Below, one piece after another: positions 1 to 12,159 of a stretch of 64,000 nt of DNA. The DNA comes from Lytechinus variegatus. Its lineage: Eukaryota > Echinodermata > Echinoidea > Temnopleuroida > Toxopneustidae. The notes under the pieces are model-generated. The model saw only the letters and a program-made list of their open reading frames with translations, was not told where the DNA came from and searched no databases. The position numbers and the translations under genes were made by a program. Position 1 is the stretch's first letter. The number at the start of each line of letters is the position of its first letter. Location: assembly GCF_018143015.1 (NCBI RefSeq), contig NC_054740.1:67606856-67670855 (forward strand), written 5' to 3'.

Positions 1-715
1 AATAAAGAAGAGGCATTTTCTGTGATTTATGAATAAATTTCGTATACATAATTTTCTACTGAAAATTTCAAAATTCTGTGTAAAAGTATGGTGAACCGCA
101 TGAAGTTCTACCAGATGGAAGAAAAAAAATAAAAAATCGGTCAACAATTAAAGAAGAAAAAGCATTTTATGTGAATTTTTAAAAATATGAATAAATTAAT
201 TTCGCATAAATTAGCATAAAAATTGTTCTAGTCAAAATTTTGAAATTCTGTGAAGTTTGGTGAACCTCATGAAGCTCTACCAGATGGAAGAAAAAAATCA
301 AAATCAGTCAACAAATAAAGAAGAAGCATTTTATGTGAATTTTTAAAAATTTGCATAAATTAGCATAAAAATTGTTCTGGTCAAAATTTCAAAATTCTGT
401 GTAGAAGTTTGGTGAACCTCATAAAGCTCTACCAGATGGAAGCAAAAGATCAAAATCGGTTGACAAATAAAGAAGCATTTTTTGTGAATTTTGAAAAATG
501 CGCATAAATTAGCACATTTAATGAATTTCAAAATTCTGTGTAGAACTTTTGAATCCCCCACTTAGTGCTATCATATAAAGCAAACAGAATTGAAATCGGA
601 CTTGAAATGGCAAAGAAGTAACATTTTGAAATTGTGGACGGACGACAGAAGACAGACGACGGACACCACACCACGGCATAAGCTCATCTTGCCCAGATGA
701 GCTAAAAACTGGGTA
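1..715. repeat. Tandem 150-170 bp repeat ending in a GACGGACGACGGAC hairpin element
   Basis: Three to four imperfect copies of a unit contain AAAGAAGAAGCATTTT, AAATTAGCATAAAAATTG and CTCTACCAGATGGAAG. The array ends at 637-710 with GGACGGACGACAGAAGACAG, then CATAAGCTCATCTTGCC and a small hairpin (AGCTCATC/GATGAGCT). This 3' signature is common in dispersed repeats of marine invertebrates. It lies within the MSH6 intron or region left of exon 7. Confidence 0.8.
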
Positions 716-960
716 TGGGGGCATCGTGGTCTTGTGATTCCGAATCTAGTATTACAATCAGCACAGCCGTGGATTTAAATCCCAGATATGTTTTCATTCA
801 GCAAGAAATTCAAATCACATTGCGCTGCACACAACCCAGGTGAGGAGAATGGGGACCAGGCATGACTAATCCCTTGAATGCACAGCACTGAAAACAGCAG
901 CTACAGTTAAAGCTTGGCTAATAGTGACAGCGCTCTTCAAAATAGATTATTTCAAGATAG
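716..960 (+). repeat. tRNA-derived SINE, diverged
   Basis: An A-box-like start (GTGGTCTTGTGATTCCG) and a degraded B box (GGATTTAAATCCC) are followed by CAGCAAGAAATTC and CAACCCAGGTGAGGAGAATG. The same order recurs at 39026-39255, so this is one family. Confidence 0.7.
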
Positions 961-2098
961 ATGGCACTATATCAATGCCTCTCAACATAATGGGTTACAT
1001 TCCAACTTGTTTACACAGTAATAGTTCATTTCAGTTCCTGTAAGGTACATCAGAGAATTTTAATTGGTAGAAATCTACAAGCGATCCATCCTCCAGAATC
1101 TGAAATTTACATCCTAGAACAAAAGGATGAAATGCTGAAATGGACACAGCAGGAAATAGCTCCATCGATATTTACATACACCCAGGACATTCCCACCTGT
1201 TTTTCAAAGCTGATGCAATGCTGCTCTGATTAAGAAAATCTCAATAAAATGCCTCATGATGAAATGACCATTTAACTTTTCTCTAGTTTTCTGTCTTAAT
1301 ATAAAATACATTACAAATAGCTTTGTTTTTGTGAAGTTGGTTTGGTGGAAAATTATCTATACTGTGAAAGCTTAGAACAGCTGCATTTAAAGTGGAATTT
1401 ACTAAAGAATTATTTCCGTGTTCATGTGCTTATCTTTTATACACATAATTATGAATTATGCTACTGAAAAAAGTGGAAATTTACTAAGTCAAACCTCTCT
1501 TTTTTATTAAGACCACCCACAAAAGACAAAGTTAACAAGGCATATATGGCCTTTATGGACAGGTTCTTTTAAACATATTTCTCAAATGAGAGACAATTTT
1601 GGTGGCCAAAAAAGACAGGTTTTTACTGTAAGTATGTGGCCGCTACAGATTTCACAATATAAAGACCATATAAAATGAATATCACCATCTACTGACATTC
1701 AATCATGCCCAATTAAGACTTGTGGAATGAAAATCTCTGCTTGAAAGAAACTATGCTTGTATCGAAGAAAGCTAAAACTAAGTGGGCAACTTGGTCTTCC
1801 TAGATCAGTCCCTAATTCAGAATAATCACCTTGATTCCATGAGCAAGAAAGTGGGATCAAATATGACACTACTAAGATGCAGCCTTTGCTTTATACAATA
1901 AAGTTTTAAATTGCCGGTGATGTCAGCGAGCGTGCAATGGACAATATCGTATGGATCCAAAATTCATGATGAATAGATCCAAAATTGCACAAATTGTGAC
2001 ATCATTGTAAAATGGGCTGAATGATCAATATCAAACAACCAATCAACCAAAATGACAAGGATCTATCTAGTTATCATATAACGAAAGATATAACATAC

Positions 2099-5000
2099 TT
2101 TCTTTTGCCTGGTTTCAGCCATTCCTGTCGTTGATGTGGAAAGCGTGCTTCGTCTGATTCAGATGCAGGGGTTGGAGATGGAGCAGGCTATTATAGAAGA
2201 AAATATTTTTTATTTGGAACATACTATTTTTAAATGTTTTCAAGTAAACATTTATAAACCAACAATACAAAATATGACATTGTACTGATTTCTATAAATA
2301 TGTATTTGTATATTTTATTGAAAAAAATCAAAAGAATTATATGTACTAATTTACATATTCATCACATTTCAAGAAAAGATTACAAAAAGAAGAAAAAATA
2401 GAATAGGAATAAAAAATAAGCAAATAAGGCAGAGTATTAAAGTATGAAAATGTCAATACAGCAAAAAAAATAAAAACATCTGTAAATGTGAATATGTATT
2501 AAAATGGAAAATTGCAATTAAAGGTTATGGCAAAGACAGGTCATAAAAAAATAGCAAGCCATGCACATTATGATTATAGATATATATGACTATTTTATGG
2601 CATAACCATAACCAGACTTTAAAAACTTACAAAGAATATTACAGACCAATTCTTGGTACATGAAGCTTGGTCGGGGAGGGAGACCCTCAGGTCACAGTTA
2701 TCAAGTTAGCTTTTCCCATACCCCGGCAGCTAAGCTACATGTACCCATCTACGGCTCTGCTTAATATTTATATTTTGTTGAAATTTATTTTATATTGGAA
2801 TTGCCGAATTGATAATAAATAATAAAACTGACAGAAAAATGGGACAATCAAATCAATCATATTTCAGTAGTAAAGCATCTTTACTTGAGTCAAGTGACCA
2901 ATGATTATCTGCTAAGGGTTTTTTAATGAAAAAATGAAATCTTCAAACCTTCTCTATTCAAACATCAATGCTAATTTTATAGCATTTTCAAAAGAAATCA
3001 CTTGTTTGTAACATATTTCTCACAATAGCATATGCACATGTTCTGTTACAAGACTGCCATTTCTACCTCAATTCATTCTGTGATAATCTGAAATAAATAA
3101 AAATTCAACACGTGTATGTATTTTCTATTTTGATTTATCATGATGGGGATGATGAATGTCGTAATTTAATACATGCACGCCAACATGATAAACAACCTTT
3201 CTATGTGTTTAGTTATTTCTTATGATGTAGAATTTGTGTAAATTGAGTTTTTTTTAATATTGATTGTATTTTTATGTAAAATGATTGTAAAGGGTAATGC
3301 AATTCGGCTTTTCAGCCGCTATAGATACCCTTGTTGAAATAAACCGTTTTAAATAAATAAATAGATATAGATAGATATAGAAATAGATTATCAAAATAAA
3401 AAAAAATCCACAGAAATCAAATTTTTCATCAGTTCAACAAATAATTTGACATTTTTTAGATTAGAATAAAACATGTGAACTCACGGCAGGAGACTGGAAT
3501 GCAGAGAGCTTAGCTTTGGTGGAAGAGCTGACAGACGGCGTGCCAAATGTCTTCTTAGGGGGTGGGGTAGCGGAATCTGGGCGTGCCATAGAAGATGGAG
3601 TTAGGACGCTACGACCCTTCGTTGCAGGCTTTTTTGTGGAAGGAGTGACAGTTGAAGTGGAACCCCTCTTTCGCTTTTTAGCTTTCTACAATTGTGAATG
3701 AAGAAGCGAAGGTATAAAAAAATAACCCAGGGGATGTATCTCACATTTCTTTGATAAAATGATATTAGCATTTTTACAGGATATGAAAAAATTGATTTTC
3801 CTCTGCGCTATGCAATGACATATCAAAGAACACTGAACAATGTATTTAAAGCAGATTACAAAATTCTAATCGCAATGTAGGTATTACATTCAGGTTTTTT
3901 AATTCAAAGTTTTTTTTTATTTCAGCTGAAGCATAGAATTTCATTGCTACTGTATCAGCTGCAATATACAAGCATCAGGACCAAACTTAAAATATGTGAA
4001 AGCATTTCATGGTAGAAATCCCTTTGCTTACCCTAATTTTGTGCTGTGCAAGTATGAGCAGTTATCAATTACCTTGCAGTGTCTACAATTCACACCTGTC
4101 AAACTTTGTAATTTCACATTTTCATGAAAATAAGGTAAGATGTGTCAGATAGATTGTCCACAATAGCAATAATGATAAAATTATATTATAATCAAGATAT
4201 TTCGCATCCATTTCAGCCTTGTGAGGGCTATCAATGCCCTTTAAAGTCAACAATTTCACAAATACAAATTACAATCACAAACTTAAACAGTAACAAATGG
4301 AATGCCTGTGGCCATCTCATCTGCATCATGCGATTCAATATAGCAGCAGTGCTGACTTTGAAAACTACTCTTCACAAAAACATATACAGGTCCATATACT
4401 TTCTAAATTATGCTGTCATTTCAAAAACTTAAACTTCGGTTAAGATTTGGTCTTGACGCTGCCGCCGTCGGAAAAGCGGCGCCTATAGTCTCACTCTGCT
4501 ATGCAGGTGAGACAAAAATAACTGCATTCTAAACTGAAATAACAGCAGCAGGTATGTAAGGCCAATCAACAAAATGAATACAAGGGATCATTTATTTAAA
4601 TAGATACATCTCATGGTGGGTTTTGCAAAGTTCAGTATATTTTTTGCAGTCGACGAGAGCTAGGGAAAAAGGATTGAGCCACTGTAGGTGAAAGAGCTTT
4701 TGCTGAACACAATTTGTTCTCCGTCATGGTACCTGAAGAAGTGTTTGGGTGAATGACTTTTGTGACCCAGAATAGATAAATGAAGAAACAAGACTGTCGC
4801 TGGGGCAAGCACATAGTATGCCCGACCATAATGCGAAAAATTGAGTTATTGGTCAAGAAAGAAAAGTGGAAGATGGCAACTGGACCTTTGACCTTTTGAC
4901 CTCAAAATCAATAGGCTTCCTGGGATGCATGCTAGTATCACACACACCACATTATATGAGCCAAGATTACATTGAACTAAATTTATCATGTTTACATGAC

Positions 5001-8000
5001 TTCGAAAGGGTAAGATGAAAACATGTCATTGCACCTCAAACTTTTGACCTCAAAATCAATAGACGGGACATCAAGCGTGATACCATAATACGTCCTGCAG
5101 GACAGGCGTCTAAAAATCCATCTAATAGGGTGTTGTAGGAATATCTATTGATCGCAAGTGAGTTTTAATTCCCCAAAACAAGTGAATATCATTCATTTAA
5201 CAAGCATAAATTCATTTGCTTCGGTTGAAATTGATTTATCACTTGTAATTTGTAATCATTGAAAATATTTTCTTGGGACTCCCCCCCTGTGCAGAAAGAG
5301 AGGAAGCTGAATTGATGAAAGGGTTAAAAAAAAAGGTTGTTATTCAGTCAAATGGACCAACCTTTGGTGTTTCAGGGTCCGACTCCGTCTCAGGTTCTGA
5401 GATGTCATCTTCATCCACTCCGCTGCTCTCAGCTCCTTCAGATTCATCATCACTTTCAGGTTTGAATTCATCTCCTAAAATATACCAAAGGTCAAGGGTC
5501 GAAAATAAAGTAAATATGTTAGACAGTGAAAAATAAGTACTCCTGCGAAGCCATTTGTCAATCGCTTAGAGCAGTATTTACTGATCATGCAATGTACAAG
5601 TTGCAGTTGATCATCAATTGTCATCATGTAGAGAGTGACCCAGTGTATTTATTGGTGGACTGTGAAACACAGGGTCATGGGTTCGATTCCTAGCCAAATG
5701 ACAAAATTTAATTCAATAAGAAATTGACCTACATTTTGCTGCAATCAACCCAGAAAGCTTGTGCACTGTAAAAGGATTGCTGGGCTAAGCTAGGGTAATA
5801 CTATTCAAGACCTTTGGAAGCCCATAAAGACTTTGAATTACATGATATTCGGGATACAAGTCCTGAATGATATCATCATCAATTTCATCATCATCACCAT
5901 CATTATCATCAACACCATCATCATCGTTGTCATCAATACCATTACCATCATCCTCATCATCGTCATCATCATTATTATCATACTATAGAATATGACAAAA
6001 CATAAAGTCTACTTAGGAAACTTAAATTGTACATATACCTGAACTATCACTGTCAGAGGCAACCATGATTCTCCTTCGTTTCTTCTTCTGTGTGCTCATG
6101 GCTTTCTTAGCAGCTGCCCTTGGCTTTCTTTTACTGCTTGTGATGTTGTCTTCACTTGCACTGCCGTCACTTGCATCTGTCAAATTTAAGAGTATTGTCA
6201 CCAGACAAGTAAGAGAATATCTCAAGAGGTTTAGCTAAACACTTTGCTGGATACCCCTTACCCCAGAGTATCATCGACTCTGGACTAAGAAAAGACAGAA
6301 GAATAACAAAAGAGGGGATATTTCTGCAGTGGTGATACAACATTTGCCCCTGCAACAATCACTCTGGGCTTTATTTCATCTCAGATGTAGGGTTAGGTTT
6401 GCAATATGGTTTATGTCAGGTTAAGGGTGTGGTTTAGGGTAGGGAATAGTGTTAAATCCAAGATTGACATTTATAGTCATCCTATTAGTGTGTAGATTTT
6501 AGAGCAGAGCAATTGTGGCTGAAGCAAATGTCATGGGACCATTTCTGAATTTCCCTAAAATGACATTTCTGAATAGCCCAGACATAAACAACAAAATATT
6601 CTTTTTGTTAACACAGGGATAAAGAGGTCAATATTGCTCTTCTATTTTGAATGAAATGGGATCAAGCTTTATTAGAAATATATAAAACTAATGCTAACAA
6701 TAATGCAGCTAATTAGGGAAAAAATTAAAGAATACATTATCACTTCTTTTAAACCAAGTTGTATACATAAGAGCTACAGATATCAGCAGAAAAAAAAATC
6801 ATGTTGACTCTTCACTCATCCTCTAAATAAAATTCACCTTCAATCTCCATCCCATCCTCATCCTCCTCCTCCTCCTCATCTTCATCTTCTGATGGAACAT
6901 GGCAGACAACGAGTTTCATCCTTTCCTCCCTTTCTTTCTTGAGTGCCTCATCGGCCTGATCCATTCCCCTCCTCACGTCTGGTTTGGTGGTGTGGAACTT
7001 GCAGCCAAACTGGCATTCCTTGGCCTGGCTCCCTTTGTAGGGATCTACAAGTCTTTACAAAGTATGTACAATAATCATTCATCATCAACATGATCATACT
7101 AATATTTTTTACAAATCACCTGTTCATTGATAAATCATAGATTGACAAAGGATATGTATCCAGGACATTCTTTAACAGAATAACGATATGTTTGGTTTTT
7201 TTACTATGTGTTTTTGTAAACAACTTCATGTAAGGGTGGATTCCCAAATAAAGAAGTTTCTAGATGCCGTGCGCTGCACACCATCTGCCCAAGCTGGCAA
7301 AGGGTGAATTAATCATACATTCAATTCGTTCATTTATTCAAGTTTCCAAGGGATAAACAAAATGAAATAAAATTTCACAAAGAAGTGAACCAAAACCTTA
7401 CATTTACCATACTTCAGAATTCAAATATCTAATTCACTCAAAATCTCACTTTAGCAGCAAATCAAGAATACATTATGAGCAAGATGGAAGATAGTTTTCT
7501 ACATACTTGTCACTGATCCAGGCACGACTAGGTGGGTCATCAAAGAACTGGACATGTACGAGCCCTCGCTTGCCATCCTTCTTGATGCATTTCTCGAGAG
7601 TGGGGTGGTTGCAAACAAGGCTGGGCCACCAGGGATATCCTTCTAGTCTGGCCCAGACCAGATCCCCAGGGGTAAACGTCTGGTGTCCATCTAAACATGG
7701 AATAGAGACCAAATTAGAAAGGTTGGGGTTAATCAAAAGGGAAAAAGCAGACCTTCATTTTTGAGGAGCGCGATCGTGCCGGCGCTCCTACCGCGCTCCT
7801 TAAAAAAATAAGGAGAGCAAAAAATTGCGCTCCTCAAAAAAAAATAAAATAAAAAATTCCTTGAAATCACTTTTAGTTGAAATTATCAGAAAAATGAAGA
7901 ATATTCATCTCTTTCCCGACTCTGATTTTAATTTAATCTCGGTAAATATTGCAGTCCTATGTAGTCCCATATGTAGATTTTCATGGCAACACCATGGAAG

Positions 8001-11000
8001 TCTACATGTGGGACTACAATATTTACCGAGGTAAGTTCAAATCAGAGTCGGGAAAGTGGTGAATATTCTTAATTTTTCTGATAGTTTTCAACTAAATCAA
8101 AGTAATTTCAAGGAATTACGGAAAAAAGAAGGCCATTTCATGGATTTAAAGATGTAAAATGTGAAATTTTAGCAATATTTTTTTTCAATTTTTTTTTAGC
8201 AGGAGCGCGTACGACATCTTGTAAACGTATTGACGTGACCCAGGCCTAGTTTCACCACAGATTAATTAATAGCTAACACAGCTATTGCATATATACAATG
8301 TTAAGAAAAATCTACAATTTATCATACATGTATTGTAATGAATTGATTTGAGCTCCTCAAAAAAATAAGGAGAGCGATTTATTGAGCTCCACGAAATTAT
8401 AAACGTGAAGGCCTGATAAAGAGTATTGCAGACTATCAATAGGATATTGTTTTAATTTCTCTTGGGTAAAATGGATGCAGATGAGTCTTGGCCACCTGCT
8501 AACTTGCCTGGCCTGGCCCAGACATGAAAGCATTCTTCCAAGACACTATTTCTTATAGTATAAGGATGTGGAAATGGCTGTCCAAAGATGCCATCAAATG
8601 TCTAACATTAACCCCGATTCAAGCAAGTGATACAGGAAACCAAATTCTCTAGGATGGCTACATGTAGGTCATGACACACTTGTTTTCCTGCTGCGCTGTA
8701 CATAGCCAATGTATTGCTCTTAACTGCACAAGTTCAACATCTGCCAAAAGTATGACAATACAACGGAGGCAGAGGATGACTGTACAGTAAACTTACAGAA
8801 GAAAAGTCATGCTTAACTTCATAAGTTCTAAAGCACACAAGATCATATATAACACTAACAGTCAAAACACATAGGCCCAAATTCACAAAGGAGGTTTTGA
8901 AAACCCAAGGTTGAGTCCATAGTTTATGCAGATTTCCTGTATAAATTACGCTTAATTTAGCGCATGTATAAAATATGTCCAATGCTGATGTGCGCTTTTG
9001 GCAGTGCGCCAAATTGACGCCTGTTGCCGTGGTTATTCACGCTATTTTATCCATGAGTCCACTGTTTTTATTCATGAGTCCACTCTTCAAACAGTGGACT
9101 CATGAATAAAATAGCGTATATAACCATGTTAACAGGCGTCAATTTGGCGCACTGTAACAAAAGCGCGCATCAGCATTGGACACATTTTATACAAGCTCCC
9201 GATACGCGCTTAATTAAGCGTAATTTATACAGGATATCTGCATAAACCATGGACTCAACCGTGGGTTTTCAAAACCACCTTTGTGAATTCGGGCCATAAT
9301 TTCACTGATTTAATAGTGTTTCTGAGCATGTCTCAGGAAATTATAGTATGACCACTTGCCATCAGCAATCACCCTCTCCATGCCGTTTTCAATCAATGAA
9401 ACAAAGTCAAAAAAGGTCTTATTTTAAAGTAAACCCTTGTATTAATATATTCATTAATCTTCTCCGGAAGTGAGGAGCGTAGTGAGCTAGTCAGAAACTT
9501 CTGTGATCTGAATTGATTTTCAACTCATGTTTAAGATGTTGGAAAGAAAAAATGCAGGTGCTTATTTTGATGATAAGGACTGGTTTAGAGGAACAGTAGA
9601 AATGAGGATCAAGAGATAAAATTTATCGCTAACTCTTATTTTTGTGTATGCTGAGATTGCCACTTCCCCATGCATTTACTGTGAGATGTTGATGTTGTTC
9701 GTAGTGGATTGTTGTTGTTCGTAGTCGGTCGCTTCCAAACCCAAATGGTATACTCTCAGTGTGTCTGTCACAAGGTTGATAAGCTGCTATTTGCTTGAAT
9801 ACTGGTGTTAAAAGTCGGCATTGGTGCTTGTGGTGAAGCGAACCAAAGATGATGATATTATAGATCGCACTTGGGGGGATAATGTGGGGTTGGTGCCAAG
9901 AAGGGAAAAGAGAGACATATCACAAAGACAGGAAGGGGTGCTTGTCCTCTGATATCCTATGTCATTGGGTGATTTCAAGTTCAGTGTTGACCTTTTGGTG
10001 TTGGTGTTAGGTTAATTTTTACAGGAGTATAAAACCAAATACAAAACGAAAATGGTCCTGAAATGTCACTCACTAGATGTTGAGATGTCAATAATGTGAT
10101 CCGGATGAGTTTTACAAACTCAGAATAGGTTTTGGAGCTGGGAGAAGCAATCCAAATTGTGCTTCCAACACCGGACTTGAAATCACCCAATTAATTACGG
10201 TGTTCATCATCTCTTCTCCAAGATACAAGTTGTGAAGTGGGCAGAGAAGGAGGACGTGTTAAAGTGTCTGCCTATCATGTTCACAGTCGCACATGGGTGT
10301 AGGGCATACACGAGGGAGTGCTCTGTGCATATGGTCTCTGAGCTTAGTCTGTCCTGTATTAAAGCATCCTCATGATCTTGACTTCTGTGGACCTGTCAAA
10401 TGTACCAGAAGCTCTCCTACTAGTGATTTTGGCTGTAGCTGATATGTCCATCTTCCCTTCGTGGTTATGCTCCATTGCCGTTGCCATAGTACTGTGATAC
10501 TAGTATCACAGTATCACTAGTATCACAGTCTTCTTCTGGATGGTCTTAGTGATTCTGGCGTAAGAAGTAGATGTAGAGGGAGGAGGAGCATTAAGTGCAT
10601 GGGGAGCAGGGGCCCGTTTCTCAACACCGTTATAAGTTCTTGACTAAATCAGAGAAAGTGAGCAACCTGTCCGCTACCCATTTCATGAAGCCCTCTTTGC
10701 CACAATCTGGGACATCAACCTGATTAAATATTTATGACACCTCCAAACCTGTCATAACTTCTTTCGCAATGACGTAGTGGTATCACGTGGGTAGACAATG
10801 ATATGTAACAGTGCCTTAAAATTTGAAAATTATAATCTTACGTAATCAATCATAGAAGTTGAAATAATATTGCAGACCAAGTGGAGTAGATGATTCAATA
10901 ATACTTCCTTCATTCTCTTTCCTTAAAATTTCCTTGGCTTCCTTCTCTATTTGTCTTCAGTTTCTTTTGTTCTTTCTCTCAGCTCTCCTTCCATAATTTT

Positions 11001-12151
11001 CTCTTTTCGTTCGCTCCTCCTTTCATTCTTCCCTCCTTCATTTCTTCCTTTCTTTATTTCATTTTTTTTTCTAATTCTTTTCCCTTCTTTCTTTTCCTTC
11101 CTTCCTTCCTTCTTTTCCTTCCTTCCTTCCTTCCTTTTCTTCTTTCTTTCAAAGAATGAAGGAAACATATTTGTTTCCTTTATTCTTTCTTTCCTCCTCC
11201 TTTTTTACCTTTTCCTTTAATTCTAACCTTTATTTTGTCAATCACACATTTATTCATCTTCCCTTCCTTTATCTTTCTTTCTATTTCAAAGAATGACGGA
11301 AACCCTTTTTTCTCTATTATTCTTTTTTTCATCCTTCGTTTATTCTAACTTTCTATTTTTTTCTTCATTTTCTTTCCTTCTCAATTAATCTCTTTTCTTT
11401 CTCTCCTTCATTCTTTCGTTCACCCTCCCTTCTGATTCTTTATATTTTTTTCCACAAGTCTAACACTGTGTGTGGCCTTCTTTGTTGTTTTAGTAACGAT
11501 GTATTTTCCTACCCCACCCCCAAATGTCTAATTGTGACGTCACCGGCCATGCTGCGGCGGATTTGACGTATATGGCTGACTGGCAGAACTTGAACTTGGA
11601 CAACGCTCCTCAGAAATCATATTGTGAGTTTATCAATCCCACCCCTAGATCTATTTCTATTTATTTATATTTCATATCTATGGGCAGTGGTGTTCATTTA
11701 CTGACCCCAGCTGCTTTATTCATGTTATTGTCTATTGTCTATTGATCTGTTCAGTGTTGTTCATTTCGTGAAATTCATTTTGTGAAATCTGGTCACCCTG
11801 CCCCCCCCCCCTCCCCTTCACACAAGAGGCCAATACTATTCTCAGTGCAAGCAATTCTTATGTACACATTTTCAATGAGGACATCACCATTCTGTGACAA
11901 ATTAATTCAAATTGCACGCAATGCACGGCAAAATCCCCAGGTGCCGCACTGTACACCGTTGAGTAGGACTCACTATACTAGTAGGAGGCAATCTACTTAC
12001 TTGTAAAAACAGATTTTGACGATATTTTTTCCTTTGCACTCTCTTGAGGTGAAACGGGTTTATCTGTTTCTGCCTTGTCCCCTGCTTTGGGTGATGTTTT
12101 CTCTGTTTTTTTACCTGGTATCTTGGTAAAATAGGAGAATAAGGTCGCCAT
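2099..12151 (-). CDS. MSH6: DNA mismatch repair protein MSH6, N-terminal 363 residues (partial, 7 exons)
   Basis: MSH6 pairs with MSH2 to form MutS-alpha, which recognises mispairs and small loops in nuclear DNA. Exons on the minus strand are 12151-12001, 7690-7507, 7052-6838, 6176-6039, 5474-5362, 3685-3485 and 2187-2099. All have GT-AG borders and the reading frame carries through every junction (151, 184, 215, 138, 113, 201 and 89 nt). Residues 1-8 form a PCNA-binding box. A PWWP domain starts near residue 57, with GYPWWP at 68-73. Residues 165-180 are strongly acidic. Exons 4 and 6 carry basic clusters such as KKKRRR and KAKKRKR. Exon 7 ends in the tryptophan-containing linker (EWLKPGK) that precedes the MutS domains in the family. 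The connector, core, clamp and ATPase domains must lie beyond the left edge. Identification rests on the order and similarity of these segments to vertebrate MSH6. Introns are filled with repeats. Confidence 0.93.
3288..3385 (+). mobile_element. 3' end of a 5'-truncated CR1-like retrotransposon
   Basis: The text GCAATTCGGCTTTTCAGCCG, then CTATAGATACCCTTGTTGAA, AATAAACCG and an AAATAAATAAATAGATATAG tail looks like the 3' untranslated end and terminal microsatellite of CR1-type elements. The tail layout resembles that at 24950-25083. It sits in an MSH6 intron. Confidence 0.55.
4290..4515 (+). repeat. Dispersed repeat with the TATAGCAGCAGTGCTGAC module
   Basis: It shares a roughly 34-bp module (4331-4364) with 61000-61033 and 61147-61180. 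It ends in GACGCTGCCGCCGTCGG, a GCGGCGCC hairpin and CTCACTCTGCTATGCAGG. It lies in an MSH6 intron. Confidence 0.65.
4860..5115 (+). repeat. Dispersed repeat with paired TTTTGACCTCAAAATCAATA
   Basis: The text TTTTGACCTCAAAATCAATA occurs twice (near 4895 and 5043), 148 bp apart, within a stretch without coding sense. Confidence 0.55.
5640..5860 (+). repeat. tRNA-derived SINE
   Basis: A B box (GGGTTCGATTCC, 5680-5691) is followed by ATTCAATAAGAAATTGACC, CTGCAATCAACCCAG and a GCTGGGCTAAGC-like tail, in the same order as the SINE at 39026. Confidence 0.55.
5865..5990. repeat. ATC/CAT microsatellite
   Basis: Imperfect ATC triplets with ATCATC and ACCATC interruptions, in the MSH6 intron between exons 4 and 5. 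Confidence 0.9.
7507..7690 (-). CDS. MSH6: MSH6 coding exon 2, PWWP domain
   Basis: The exon encodes residues 51-111, including PGDLVWARLEGYPWWPSL and later HVQFFDDPPSRAWISDK. These are the hallmark blocks of the MSH6 PWWP fold, which binds H3K36me3-marked chromatin in vertebrates. The donor was placed at ACAA|GTATGT because it joins in frame to the exon at 7052 and gives KLVDPYKGS, matching the family. Reading through to the next stop would give non-family residues. Confidence 0.92.
7748..8418. mobile_element. Foldback MITE in MSH6 intron 1
   Basis: Two long inverted arms (about 7850-7990 and 7990-8125) share AATATTCATCTCTTTCCCGACTCTG-type sequence and its complement around CTCGGTAAATATTG. 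The outer ends are AGGAGCGCG-rich, with ACCTTCA on the left and TGAAGGCCTG on the right. No coding capacity. Confidence 0.7.
8874..9295. mobile_element. Near-perfect palindromic MITE
   Basis: The element begins GGCCCAAATTCACAAAGG and ends with the complement (CACCTTTGTGAATTCGGGCC). Arms of about 200 bp meet at the central ATGAGTCCACTG hairpin. The trinucleotide ATA flanks both ends. It lies in MSH6 intron 1. Confidence 0.85.
10190..10440 (-). pseudogene. Degenerate 3' coding end of a non-LTR retrotransposon
   Basis: The minus-strand conceptual reading gives TGQTKLRDHMHR, then CPTPMCDCEHDRQTL, a stop, and HVLLLCPLH. This is the TGxxxLxxHxxR ... C-C ... QTxxHxLxxCP pattern at the C-terminus of many non-LTR polyproteins. 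Stops and frame breaks interrupt it. Neighbouring minus-strand sequence down to about 9980 may belong to it. Confidence 0.65.
10895..11455 (+). repeat. Polypyrimidine tract (CTTT/CCTT)n
   Basis: About 550 bp, mostly C and T on the plus strand, with TTCC and TTTC units and two embedded copies near AAAGAATGA-GGAAAC. The complement of this layout is found in the hAT-like element at 36722-38091. ORFs here are artefacts of low complexity. Confidence 0.9.
11456..11803 (-). mobile_element. Fragment of hAT-like element, interrupted
   Basis: TAACACTGTGTGTGGCCTTC and TTTCATTTCGTGAAATTCATT...CTGGTCACCCTG match the complement of 36722-36800. The terminal CTGGTCACCCTG equals the inverted end of that element. 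About 260 unrelated bases (11500-11765) interrupt the match. The opposite end was not found. Confidence 0.55.
12001..12151 (-). CDS. MSH6: MSH6 coding exon 1 with PIP box
   Basis: The exon starts at ATG 12151-12149, with an in-frame TGA nine bases upstream, and ends at a donor reading A|GTAAGT. It encodes 50 residues plus one base. Residues 1-8 read MATLFSYF, which fits the PCNA-interacting pattern Qxx(L/I/M)xx(F/Y)(F/Y) except that the initiator Met sits where Gln is expected. The rest is Lys/Ser/Pro/Glu-rich and likely disordered, as in other MSH6 N-termini. Confidence 0.9.
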
Positions 12152-12159
12152 TTTAATTC

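Noticed and set aside
1..2098. Next MSH6 exon downstream of exon 7
   Set aside because: No minus-strand segment with family-like coding sequence and splice sites was found. The exon probably lies beyond the left edge.
10947..11220. Ser/Phe-rich and Lys/Glu-rich ORFs on both strands
   Set aside because: Both are readings of the CTTT/CCTT tract.
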